A stretch of 64,000 nucleotides of DNA from Vicia villosa (lineage: Eukaryota; Streptophyta; Magnoliopsida; Fabales; Fabaceae), in the NCBI RefSeq assembly GCF_029867415.1, contig NC_081183.1, positions 66,910,336 through 66,974,335 of the forward strand. The letters run 5' to 3'. Below the pieces are notes generated by a model. The model ran no database searches. It saw nothing but the letters and a program-made list of their open reading frames with translations, and was not told the origin of the DNA. Both the position numbers and the translations under genes were made by a program. Numbering within the stretch: position 1 is the stretch's first letter; each line of letters opens with the position of its first letter. Positions 20,527-31,350 of this stretch are shown here, piece by piece.

Positions 20527-21136
20527 GATGGCAAAACTTGTCAATTTGTCCTTATGAGTCAACCAAAGACTCAAGACAATTCTTGCATCATTACTTCAAG
20601 AAGAATATACACATGGAGAGTTTTCCTCCCCCTGTCTTGATGCACCCCTGAAATGGTCAGCTTTCAAATACCTTCTCCCCCTTTAACAACATCAAAAAGG
20701 AACCAAGAAACGCGTGAGAGAGAATACAATAGTCATTTATCTATGATCATAACATCTGCAATATACATTCATAATCTCTAACTATCAATCACATAAAAGG
20801 ATAGAAGAGAAGAAATTAAAAAGAAGGGAGAATAATATAAATAAAAACATCAAATATGAGCATAAGCTCTATTTCTTATCCTTACAAACAAACACAAAGT
20901 AGCAGCAAGGAATATCCAAACATAAGATTAAAAAAATAAACAAGCAAACATTGTTCGCATAAAATGCAAATGACATACAAATGGCAAAGATCCTAGGCAT
21001 CATCATTTCCATCTCCCTCTTGCGGTGGCGGTGAAGCTTGTGTTACAAGAAAAGGATAGTATTGCATGAAGTTGTTGGTGAAGGAGTTAAAATTGTTTGC
21101 TTGAGATTCTATCATCCCATACAAGGTGTTGTACCG
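20527..21136 (-). other. 3' untranslated spacer of the copia element
   Basis: About 600 bp between the extra ORF and the polypurine tract. It is AT-rich with no open frame and no repeat that I can name. Confidence 0.5.
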
Positions 21137-22405
21137 CTATTCTTGAATGGTGGAGTAGGCCGTGAATTGTTCGCCTTGCTCTGTGACACGAGTGGTCAAG
21201 GCAGAGAGGCGCTCATTCATGAGATTTTGATTCTCCACCTGTTGAAGTCGCATGGTCTCAAACAAGTGTATAATGTGTGAGCTGTCTCCACCCGGAGCTT
21301 CATTGTCATCTTCATCCATAGACTCAGCATTTTCCTTATCACCTTCATTCAATTCATTTTCTTCATTGCTAGTCCCCCTTTGAAGATCAGCATTAGTGCT
21401 CCTAACCACAATCCTATACTCCTTCATATTTTTGTCCCAAAAATACCCCATCATATTGATAGTTTTTTTTAGTAAATTCTTGGTTGGGAGGAATTTGTAG
21501 CATAGGGAGATTTGGAACATTGATGTTGGCTTTGTTCAGCACAAGTTGAATGAAAGATGCATAGCATAATGCGGTTCCTCTTCCTGATTCCTTCAAATCA
21601 AACATTCGTTTAGCAAAATAGTGAGGCCAATTCACCATAATCATGTTTTGGATTAACCAAATTAAATGAACTTCAGATTAATCAACACGAGAATAGCCAC
21701 CACTCTTGGGGCGAATGATACGTGACACAATCCATTGAAGGATCCGATCAAGCGGTTTCAAAAATCTGGTAGTAATGTTTCTTGGAAATAGGTTGCTTTG
21801 GACCACATTTTCAAGATAGGGACACCTTAGCATAGAGTTTAAGGCTACTTTAAAATCATATCCCTCAACTAGATTGGTGTCGGTTATTTTCATAGCTACC
21901 GGACTTGGAGGAAATAGTCCAACTTCCAAATATTTTCAGTCACAACATATATATTTGTTCCCATTTTGTAACGAAAAATACTACCTTCAAATTCATCCTG
22001 CATGCTATTGTAGAACATTTTGACTAATTCTTCATTGTAATCATGACACAACTCTAAGAAGGTACCCAATTTTTGAAAGTTTAACAGATCCATTATCTCA
22101 TCAAGATGTAGTCTTCCTAAAGTTCCACTATAAAGCAAAAATTGTTTGACAACTTTCCTCTTCCTAAAATCAGATCCATATGACTCAACCACATCATCAA
22201 AGAGATAAGATAAAGGTGTTACCGGATTTTGTCGTTGAGATGAGCCACTTCCCCTCAGCAATCTCTTCTTGTTAGGTCTTGGGGAAGCCATAGATGGAGA
22301 TTGAAGTTGAGTTTGGAGCAAGATGAGGATTTTGGTTTTTAGGGTTTTTGTTATGTGTGTCGGCGCAAAAAGGGAGAGGAGAATGAGCCAGGAGAACACA
22401 GCCAT
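21137..22405 (-). pseudogene. Env-position extra ORF, putative plant transposon protein-like
   Basis: Reading the minus strand through four overlapping frames gives one protein of about 400 aa. It has a basic start (MASPRPNKKRLLRGSGSSQR), LDEIMDLLNFQKLGTFLEL, EELVKMFYNSMQDEFEGSIF, then ILQWIVSRIIRPKSGGYSR, NWPHYFAKRMFDLKESGRG, TALCYASFIQLVLNKANI, an acidic linker and a helical C-terminus. The order resembles the 'putative plant transposon protein' family (Pfam Transposase_32) known from legume retroelements; that is recall, not a search. Frameshifts lie near 21910, 21660 and 21470. There is no signal peptide or membrane span typical of an envelope protein in the likely mature part. The role is unknown. 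Confidence 0.6.
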
Positions 22406-22545
22406 TTATTTAAAAGAAATTGGAAGTTTGCGCACGATGCATCGACCTATGCAGGTCATGCGTCGATGCATAAACCTGAAATTTTAAAAAAAAAAATTCT
22501 ATGAATGGGTCGACCTATAGAAATGGGAGGTCGACCTAGGCCTGT
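22401..22545 (-). promoter_or_regulatory. GTCGAC cassette and TATA-like box upstream of the extra ORF
   Basis: In the element's sense, GTCGAC and ATCGATGCAT-type words (22545-22430) are followed by TTTAAATAAATGG at the ORF start (about 22402-22416). This repeats the order cassette then TATA box seen in the LTR of the same element. Promoter function is inferred. Confidence 0.4.
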
Positions 22546-22780
22546 CAAATTTCCAATTTTCGTTTAGGAGAGAACATTTATGCATGATGCGACATATATA
22601 AAAGCTTAAACAGGTATCATATAACACAAGACATAATAAAAACAAGTATAGCATAGATAGACATGTATCGGTATTGAGTTTACCATTTTAAAGAGTCAAG
22701 AAAGAGATTGTGACTTGGAACGATATTACCTTGGCATTAGGAGATATGACATTTGTCCTCACATAGCTTGAATATACAGC
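22546..22780 (-). other. Spacer between copia RNase H and the extra ORF
   Basis: About 235 bp, AT-rich, no open frame. It contains CATATATAAAAGC near 22590 on the plus strand. Confidence 0.4.
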
Positions 22781-23380
22781 TCAAGAGAATTTATTAGAGC
22801 ATATATATGAATAAATAGAGCCAATGCAACTATAATAGTTGCATCCTATCCGATATGTCAAGAACACTGAGTTCCCTACGAATATGTAAGAAAGGCTCGG
22901 TAGCTTACTTTCAACATGCTCGAATACAACATCACCTTTCTCTATATGATCTCCAAGGAAATGGTGCCTAATTTCAATGTGTTTAGTGCGCGAGTGTAAA
23001 ATAGTATTTTTGGTTAAATTGATAAAACTTGTGTTGTCACAAAAGATGGGAATATGATCGAGCCTTACATTGAAATCGAGCAATTGTTGTTTGAGCCACA
23101 AGATTTGGGCACAACAATTACCGGCAGCCACATATTCCGCCTCGGCGGTTGACAAAGCAACATATACTTGTTTCTTGCTATGCATACTCACTAAGGAGTT
23201 TGAAAAGAAGTGACATGTGACACTAGTGCTTTTCCTATCTAACTTGCAACCAGCAAAGTCAGAATTGGAGTAGCCAACCAAAGAGCAATCACTACCCTTG
23301 GAGAACCATAACCCATGCTTAGTAGTACCACAAAGATATGCATATGAAGCATAAGCCAAATAATCAGAATCGGTAATCAA
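22781..23380 (-). CDS. Copia RNase H fragment (truncated at N-terminus)
   Basis: The first about 170 residues are copia RNase H: SDFAGCKLDRKSTSVTCHFF, ALSTAEAEYVAAGNCCAQIL, IFCDNTSFINLTKNTILHS and RTKHIEIRHHFLGDHIEKGD, with the Asp-Glu-Asp residues in place. The frame starts at the junction with element B, so RT upstream is lost. After DVVFEHVES the reading (KLPSLSYIF) departs from the family, and the last about 35 residues are probably not native. Confidence 0.85.
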   Translation of the reverse strand: MITDSDYLAYASYAYLCGTTKHGLWFSKGSDCSLVGYSNSDFAGCKLDRKSTSVTCHFFSNSLVSMHSKKQVYVALSTAEAEYVAAGNCCAQILWLKQQLLDFNVRLDHIPIFCDNTSFINLTKNTILHSRTKHIEIRHHFLGDHIEKGDVVFEHVESKLPSLSYIFVGNSVFLTYRIGCNYYSCIGSIYSYICSNKFS

Positions 23381-23840
23381 TTAAGACAGTGATACATCCC
23401 CACAGAGAATGTTATCCTTATAAACCCTGTTTGACACCTGTTATCACATTTCAAACCTCCTCGAGCCACGGTGCCAATACCTGGTATTCTCAATCCCCAG
23501 TGACGTTTGTCTTTTTACTATTCTCCAACCTCAGTGTTAATGCCTATCATTTTTTCTCCAACCTCAGTGTTAGGGGTGGGAATAGGCCAGGCCGGCCTAC
23601 AGGGGCCTACGGCCCAGCCTACATAGGCCTAGGCCAGGCCAGGCCTATTTAATAAAGAGGTCGGGCTTAGGCTTTTTTAAAAGCCTATTTTATTTAATAG
23701 GCCATGCTTAGGCTATTAAAAAAGCCTATGAAGCCTTATAGGCCGGCCTATATTTTCATATATATTAGAAATATGTTAAATAAGTTGGTAAGTTGGTTCA
23801 TGTATGCATATATATTAGAAAAAAAAGCTAAATAGGCTAC

Positions 23841-23935
<95 letters not shown>

Positions 23936-24355
23936 CAAATGCTAAATAGGTTCACTTATATATGTATATATAGGCCGACCTACAAGACTTCTTAAGTTAT
24001 ATAGATTAATTGAAAACTTTAATGAGATACAGGCTTTTTAAATAGGCTTTCAGGCCAGGCCAGGCTTTTAAAAAGGCCAGGTCAGGCCAAAAAACTGAGC
24101 CTATATTAGGCCTTAGGCCAGGCTTAGGCCTTTTAAGTTTATCGTAGGCCAGGCCAGGCCTATTTAATAAAGAGGTCGGGCTTAGGCTTTTTTAAAAGCC
24201 TATTTTATTTAATAGGCCATGCTTAGGCTATTAAAAAAGCCTATGAAGCCTTATAGGCCGGCCTATATTTTCATATATATTAGAAATATGTTAAATAAGT
24301 TGGTAAGTTGGTTCATGTATGCATATATATTAGAAAAAAAAGCTAAATAGGCTAC

Positions 24356-24428
<73 letters not shown>

Positions 24429-24967
24429 CAAATGCTAAATAGGTTCACTTATATATGTATATATAGGCCGACCTACAAGACTTCTTAAGTTATATAGATT
24501 AATTGAAAACTTTAATGAGATACAGGCTTTTTAAATAGGCTTTCAGGCCAGGCCAGGCTTTTAAAAAGGCCAGGTCAGGCCAAAAAACTGAGCCTATATT
24601 AGGCCTTAGGCCAGGCTTAGGCCTTTTAAGTTTATCGTAGGCCAGGCTCAGGCCTTCTAAAGCCTAGCCTAGCCTAGCCTATTTCCACCCCTACTCAGTG
24701 TTGATGTCTATCATTCCTTTCCCGACCTCAATGTCGATAACAACCGTTATTTCCAACCTCAGTGTTGATGTCTAGCATGTCCTCCAACCTCAGTCTTGAT
24801 GTCGATTATTTTTTCCCCAACCCTAGTGTTGATGTCTATCGTTCCTTCACCAAACTCAGTGTCGATGCCAATCATCATTCCCAACCTCAGTGTTGATGTC
24901 TATCGTTCCTTCACCGACCTAAGTGTCCATGCCAATCGTCATTTCCAACCTCAGTGTTGATGTTTAT
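23381..24967 (+). mobile_element. Ogre-like element B, left part of its 3' tandem array
   Basis: Degenerate repeats of about 35-40 bp built on CCAACCTCAGTGTTGATGTC occupy 23490-23570 and 24694-24967. They are the same family as the array at 46770-47755. The 23381-23490 stretch is non-coding. The array is opened by a hAT-like element (23571-24693) and by Tekay 2 at 24968. Tandem repeats just upstream of the 3' LTR are a known feature of Ogre/Tat elements. Confidence 0.7.
23571..24693. mobile_element. hAT-like non-autonomous transposon 1
   Basis: Terminal inverted repeats TAGGGGTGGGAATAGGC (left) and TAGGGGTGGAAATAGGC (right, reverse complement), with a perfect 8-bp duplication CTCAGTGT (23563-23570 and 24694-24701). 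Many subterminal AGGCC/GGCCT words, as in hAT transposase-binding regions. No transposase. About 500 bp of the interior is directly duplicated (offset 515 bp), including two (TA)n tracts at 23845-23934 and 24360-24427. Confidence 0.9.
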
Positions 24968-26855
24968 TGTAACACCCCATATTTTCCGTTTATTAATTTA
25001 ATTGGATTTGAATTAATTAATTGGAATTTTGGTATTTTAATTTGGATTTAGCTGGAAAATTATGGAATAAGAGCTATTGGGCTTAAGGTGTAATGTTAGT
25101 AAAAGAGGGGTGTTGTTTGGTTAGGCCTTTTACTAAGTTGTGTTTATTTTATTTTATTTTTCATAAAATAAGAAAAGAGCCAATTGGGAGAAAAAGAAAA
25201 ACACGTGAAAGAGCAAAGAAGAGAAGAGGAAGAGGAAGAAGGGAACCTTCAAGAACTCCGATCAAAGGTAAGGGAGGACTCTTCCTTTTAGTATCTATTA
25301 TGTGATTATAGGTAATAGGATTGCTTAGGATATTATTTGATTCAATTGGTTGTATTGGGATTGGGATTGTTAGGTTTGGGAATGAAATAGTTTAGGGAAA
25401 TTGATGATGTTGCATGAAATTATGAATGGAAAAATGTGTTTTCATGGTGTTGGAAGATGTGTGATAATGTCTGCGATGTTTTTATACCTTTATATGATGT
25501 TTGGAATGCATTTTGGGTGGAGAATGGGTGAGATCGCAGGTCTGTTGCAGAGATGAAAATTCTGCAAAATTGCACGTCCGCTAAGCGGAGGTAGGTCCGC
25601 TAAGCGGAGGTAGGTCAGCTAAGCGGAGGTAGGTCCGCTAAGCGGAGGTAGGTCCGCTAAGCGGAGGTCCCAATGTAGTTCACTTCTGCCTCACGTCGCT
25701 GGTGGTCCGCTGAGCGGACCCTGCTGGGCAGAAATTTTTCCAAACTTAGAAATTGCGTATCTTTTGATTCGTGTACTCTTTTTATGTGCCATTTTGGGCG
25801 TTGCAAAGCTAATTAAATGTTTTATAATATAAAATAAAATTATAGGAAGTGACCGACTTTATTTCTAAAACTCAATTTAATTGCTTTGGTGGAATAAAAC
25901 ATTGCGCAAATATGTGAATTGCGGATAAGACAATGTATTGTTGCGGTGATGGATGAATTGTGATTTGCTATGTTTAATTAATGAATGAGTGATATGATTG
26001 AATGATTGCGGAACATAAGCATACTCGTTGGTGGTGATAATGGTGAGTTGTGAGATGATGTATTTCATCAGATCGGTGATGCGTAAGTATGTCATATGTG
26101 TGTGCATTCATTCATACATCATTTAATAACTGGATCCCGGTGATGTATGGATTAGTGGTGGATATAATTTCCATTGTGTGGAATTTGTGTCGGTAAGGCC
26201 GTATCTCGGTGATGTTTAGGTCGGTCGGGTGGATTAAGTCCACGGTTTATTGATACCACATGCATAGTGTCAGTTGGTCCATATGCATATTGATATAACA
26301 TGATTGAATGAGTTTCAGTGTTATATTTTGGTGATGTAATTGTTGGTATGGTTACTTGATGATTGTATGAAAATCTGAATATAATGCAATTGGGTGAATG
26401 GTATGCTATGATGTTATGTTGCTTATGAATGCATAATATTTATTAATTGTGAATGAGACTCACCCATACATGTTGTCAATTTTCAAATTGAGGATAGCGG
26501 CTTTCGACTTGGTGAGGATTAGCTCATAAGTCAGTGTGTTTAGTGTAGTGTCAAGTGTCATGCTCTGATATTCTAACACTGGGGAACGCTAGTTTTTGAG
26601 TTTATAAGTTTATAACTTTAATTGTTGTTTTTGGGTTATTTTTTGGGATATGGTATCAAAGATGTTGTGCCTATCCGTTTGATTAATTTTCCGCTGTGTT
26701 GACATGAGATGTTGTGAACTATTGATGAATGTTCCTTAGTTAATGCATGACAATGAAGTACGTTATTTTTGTGTTTTAAGTTGAATTGTGGCACCCTTGT
26801 TTCATGTTACTATGATTATTTATTTAATTGCCGTGGGGTTTAGAAGGGTGTTACA
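24968..26855 (+). repeat. 5' LTR of Tekay 2 (1888 bp)
   Basis: TGTAACACCCC...GTGTTACA. TATA-like TCATAAAATA at 25161-25170; donor-like AAAG/GTAAGG at 25268. A cassette of CCGCTAAGCGG words in a unit of about 20 bp lies at 25575-25720. The acceptor position shows TTTTCAA (about 26485) in place of TTTTCAG. About two-thirds resembles the Tekay 1 LTR in layout, but the sequence differs enough to be another subfamily. Confidence 0.9.
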
Positions 26856-26859
26856 ATAG

Positions 26860-26871
26860 TGGTATCAGAGC
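26860..26871 (+). promoter_or_regulatory. Primer-binding site, initiator-Met tRNA (Tekay 2)
   Basis: TGGTATCAGAGC four bases after the LTR, as in Tekay 1. Confidence 0.93.
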
Positions 26872-26990
26872 ATAGTCGGTCGTTGTAACCAGAGTCTTAG
26901 TGTCGGTTATTCCTTTATATGCGACGAGTGTGAGTTATCACTGTCGATACTTTTGGTGCTAATGGAATTGTTTTGTGGATTAGTAGAACA

Positions 26991-27591
26991 ATGGTTGAAA
27001 GAGGTGGAAGAAACGACGATGCTATCGCTGAGGCTTTGGGCATGATTGGTGGTGTGCTGGGAGGGAATGTAAATGGAGCTAGGATTGGTGCTGACAGGCA
27101 ATTGAGGAATTTTCAGAGGAACAATCATCTGTTGTTCAAGGGCACGCATGATCCTGAAGGTGCTCAGAAGTGGCTAAAGGAGATCGAGAGGATTTTTAGA
27201 GACATTGATTGTGCTGAGAGTCGGAAAGTAAGGTATGGTACTCATATGTTGTCCGAAGAGGCTCATGACTGGTGGATGGCTACTAGAGCTGAACTGGATG
27301 CTGATGGTGTAGCTATTTCTTGAGCTGTGTTCAAAAGAGAGTTTTTGAGGAGTTATTTTCCTGGGGACGTTCGAGGCAGGAAAGAAATTGAATTTTTGGA
27401 GCTGACTCAAGGTAATATAATGGTGCTAGAGTATGCTTCGAAATTTTTTGAGTTGGCGAAGTACTACGTTCACTACAACAATGATGAAGCTAGTGAATTC
27501 TCAAAGTGTATCAAATTTGAGAATGGTCTTCGTGAAGAGATCAAGCAAGGTATCAAGTATCAGAGGATTCGGCAATTTGTCGATTTGGTGG
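26991..27591 (+). pseudogene. Gag N-terminal part of Tekay 2
   Basis: Starts MVERGGRNDDAIAEALGMIG and keeps the capsid blocks HDPEGAQKWLKEIERIFRDI, LSEEAHDWWMATRAELDADG, FPGDVRGRKEIEFLEL and EFSKCIKFENGLREEIKQG. A TGA at 27321-27323 replaces the Trp that Tekay 1 has at this site. It ends at the left GGTGG duplication (27587-27591); the next codons are at 42200. Confidence 0.9.
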
Positions 27592-30313
27592 TGTTGTACC
27601 CCAAAATTTGCCCACACTTTCCGAAATTTCAAAACTATGTCAAAAAATTGGATTTTATAAAATCTCAGGTTCATTTACATTGACATCCTGAATTTTATAA
27701 ATATTCGATTAAAAGCCTATTTTAAAATATAATAATTTACTCTTAAATTATTTATATTTTAATAAATAGCAAAATGCTGGCCGATGCTTCTTACACTATT
27801 AATTGGCTTTTTATTTCAAACAAATAATATAGCACAATTGGTAAAGAAGTGAGGTTTGCAAGTGCAAGGTCCGGGGTTCGAATCCCATTTTTGACAGTTT
27901 TCGCTTTCATTTTGTTTCTAACCTTAATTTTAATTTTATTTCCATTTATTATTAAAAATCACAAAAAAAAAAACATATTTATACTATTTACTTTTCAATT
28001 TTCGTTTTTTAATTTTAATTTTTATGCATATTTATAAAAAAAATTATTATTTATCTTTCATTTAAATTTTGATTTTATACAATTTTAGAAGGAAAAAAAA
28101 AGTTTTTAAGTTGAGTTGTTATTCTAAGAAACAAATCGAGAAATGTTCATAAAATAAATGTTTTTTTATTCAATTCTTATTATAATAATTAAACCATTGA
28201 TTCAACTTTATTCTAATATTCAATTTCATGTTTAATAGGTGATTTAATTTCCTTTTTTATTTAACCTAATCTCTAATAATAAAAGGAGACCAATTTCTAA
28301 GGAGGGATCACGGACAGCCACAATTCTAACCCTATTCTCATACAGTAGCCGCACCAATTTCCGTATTCCCATCCTCTCTTCATTTTAACCACACTACCAC
28401 TATATTCTGTAATTTCTTTACACCAAACGAACAATTAACTCTTTTCACCTCATTCTCACGTTAACCACTCTGCTAACAATTTTTTTACAGCTTTTGTGTT
28501 CCACTCCAAAACTAACATCATATGTCGTAGAATTTATCCACACCACCATAACCAAAATCTGAAGGAAAAAAGGGAGATTCAACCCCTAATTTCTAACACT
28601 CCTCAAAAGAACCATTTAAAATTCACACACGTTACACAGTAACCTGTCACTCTTAAAAAGTCTCCCTTTTTTACATAAACAACCATCACAAAACTCATAC
28701 TAAATTTCCAGAAAATAGTAACAGCAAACCATAAACTCCACCATTGCTAATACTAATATAATCACTTCAAATTTGTATAAAGTTTGTTTTTTTTGCAGGA
28801 AAATAGAATAGAGGAACAGATCCGTGCAACTCGTGATATGTTCCGATCCATTTTTTTATTATTGTTTTTTATTTTGATTTGATTGGCTACTCTAATTGGC
28901 CTTAATTTTGATTATAATTAATTAGCTTTTGTTTGGTTTTTAATTTTGGTCCTCTAATTCGTTTAATCCTAGTCAAAGTACAAGAAAGAAAAAAAACATG
29001 TTTTGTTAATTTACTTTCATTCGATCGATTTAGTTTTCATTAGATCGATTTAGTTTTCATTAGATCGATTTAGTTTTGTTAGGTCGTAGTTTAATTAGTT
29101 GATTGATTGGTCTTAGATACTTAACTTAGTTTTATTTTTAATTTAGTTTATTTATTTTAGTTATTAAAAAATCTAAACTATCAAAACACAAAAATAGTTT
29201 TTATTTAATTAGTTTTAGTTAAATAATCTAGTTATTAGGTTTTTTATAGAAACTAATTTAGATTAGTTATTTATAATTTAATTTAAATATAAAATACTAA
29301 AACTCAACATTTTCTATATACATACTAACTTTTATTTGTTTTTGCGAGGTATCATTATCTTGAGGCACTTGGATTATTTGATGGACATTTACAATTTTTT
29401 GGTATATAATAAGCTTTTTACTTTCCGCTTTAATTTTCATTTGGGTTGTTGTAATAATTTCATATCCCCATGCGTTTGACAATTTGTAATCCCCATCCCC
29501 GAAGCCATGTAATAGCGTAGGACCTCTTTATTTTCTGCTCTTTATTTTTCTGCAATACTTATATGCGTGTGATAGTAATTTAAGGCGTGAAAAGACATCA
29601 GTCTCAATCGTAGATCACTAACTAAGATTAAATATTCGAATCCAATACACATGCTTGTTGCACACACTCACCCTTAGGGTACGCCTCTCTTGGTTGCCTT
29701 CGAATATATGGTTGTGTCCCTCGAAATGTAGAGGTACCCATTAGCAAAAGTCCCTCAATATAAAATCGCCACTAAGTCCCTCGATGACCCTCGATTGTTG
29801 CCTACGAAAAAGTGACGATCGTCCCTTTGAACTTGCTAAAAGGTACCTCTAATTGTTGCTTTCAACGACCTCAACGACCCTTCGATGGTCCCGAACTCGT
29901 CCAATCAATAGGACTACCTACCCTAAATGGTAAGGATAGCCCTATCCATTTCTTAGAAGGATAAAAAGCATAAAAAAGGACTAATTTAGGGTAGTGCTCT
30001 TAATATGCCTAGCTCTATTAAAAACATCTTTTCAAAAACTCTTTCAAAGACTAAGGCTACACATTTACGCTAAAGTCCTTATGTCCCTTTTCAACTCAAA
30101 TCAAACAAAACAAACATGAGCTAAGTAAATTAAGAGCCCGTAGACAACTACGGATGAAAAGGGTGCTTACACCTTCCCTTTTCATAATCTACCCCCCGAT
30201 CCCATTTTCTTCAGAAAGGGTCTTTTTCTGTTCTTTTAACCCTTCCAAGATATTGGACAAAATAAAAGTCGGTGGCGACTCATGCTTAACCGCGACATTT
30301 AAAGTCAGTTACA
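27592..30313 (+). repeat. 5' LTR of the non-coding element (2722 bp)
   Basis: Starts TGTTGTACCCCAAAATTTGC and ends AGTCAGTTACA. It carries a tRNA-like A/B-box segment at 27830-27885, an AT-rich middle, three tandem copies of ATTAGATCGATTTAGTTTTC near 29025-29075, and a U5 with TGGCGACTC at 30273-30281. The last 20 bp differ from the 3' LTR by loss of 9 bp. It shows the empty sites for two insertions in the 3' LTR (at about 28303 and 28308). Confidence 0.9.
27830..27885 (+). promoter_or_regulatory. tRNA-like segment with Pol III A and B boxes
   Basis: TAGCACAATTGG (27830-27841) and GGTTCGAATCC (27875-27885) both fit Pol III consensus exactly. TTTTT follows at 27888-27892, as a Pol III terminator would. 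Confidence 0.6.
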
Positions 30314-30317
30314 GAAC

Positions 30318-30335
30318 TGGCGACTCTGCTAGGGA
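30318..30335 (+). promoter_or_regulatory. Primer-binding site, tRNA-Arg type
   Basis: TGGCGACTCTGCTAGGGA four bases after the LTR. TGGCGACTC is complementary to the GAGTCG-CCA end of a plant Arg tRNA, the primer of Ogre elements. Confidence 0.85.
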
Positions 30336-31094
30336 TTCTTTAAAGAAGGGTTTACCTTAGGGCTTAGATCACCAATTTGTTTGTTTTGATTGCTTTACTT
30401 TTCAAGGTTACTTGGGTTTTCTTGGAAGATGAATCCTATACTCGGATTCGAGTACACCTTAAGATAGGAGCGGCATAGTCATGGAGACCTCCCTCGTGCA
30501 TGCTTGGGATTGGTCAATATGAGAGTTCGCGCTTGAGTTAGGCCTCCACTGGTTATTATGTACCTCTTTTGCATGAGAGAGGTTTACGTATGTACCTTTG
30601 GGTGCGTCGGAGCTCAAGGACCTTTAGTCACCTTTAACCCATCTTGACTTTTAGGAACGTAGTGGGAGGGCTATTCTTGATGCATGTCAAGTTATGGTTG
30701 CGACCCGATACTACAACTCAGATAGGTTTCTTCTTAAAATATCATTGTGTGGTATGCATGTACCATGTTCAAGGGTGCTTTAGAGGGGATGACAATTCTG
30801 AGTAACTGGTAGAACCCTGTTGGTGAAATCTCTTTACCTTTAGAAGTACCTTTAGGGAAGGGTAATCACCTGGTCATACTCCATGCAAGCCGTAAACCTA
30901 AGGACTTTTGTGTGACATGTTTGTTGTCTAACCACTTGATCTCCTTGCAGGTTTTGTTTGTAGGACTTACTTGTCCGTACTACCCTATGCTTTTACATAA
31001 CGTGCTGACTAACCTTTTTCAGGGATCTTAGGTATTTAGGACGCATAATTCCTAGGTACTGTTATGGAAGGACTATTAAGAGCCTTAATTCATA

Positions 31095-31350
31095 TCAAGG
31101 GGCAAGATGATTTATTTCCCTCTAGCCAGATACTCTCAAACTCAAAGGTATAGTTCCTATCAAGGGGCAAGAGGATTTATTTTCCTCTAGCCAGATACTT
31201 TTCAAATTCGAAAGTATAATAAACTTCTGTCAAGGGGCAAGAGGATTTATTTTCCTCTAGCCAGATGCCTTCAAACTCAAGGGTACAGTTCCTATCAAGG
31301 GGCTAGAGGATTTATTTTCCTTTAGCCATATGCCTTTAAACTCAAAAGTA
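31095..31350 (+). repeat. Four-copy 65-70 bp tandem repeat
   Basis: Units start TCAAGGGGCAAGAGG at 31095, 31160, 31230 and 31295. Each contains AGAGGA-TTTATTT-TCCTCT, a 6-bp inverted repeat able to form a hairpin; the first and last copies have one or two changes in it. Confidence 0.85.

Larger units (their letters stand above)
18992..23380 (-). mobile_element. SIRE/Maximus-like copia element, 3' part only
   Basis: Minus-strand order: RNase H (23380-22781), extra ORF (22405-21137), polypurine tract, 3' LTR (20505-18992). The LTR of about 1.5 kb, the polypurine tract of A run plus G run after GCCATCATC, and an ORF in the env position all point to SIRE/Maximus. Everything upstream of RNase H (gag, protease, integrase, RT and 5' LTR) is missing. 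The break at 23380/23381 abuts the tandem array of Ogre-like element B, so no target duplication can be checked. Confidence 0.8.

Noticed and set aside
23845..24427. (TA)n tracts as origins or promoters
   Set aside because: They are simple repeats within a hAT-like element; similar tracts at 5415 and 38391 have no associated signal.
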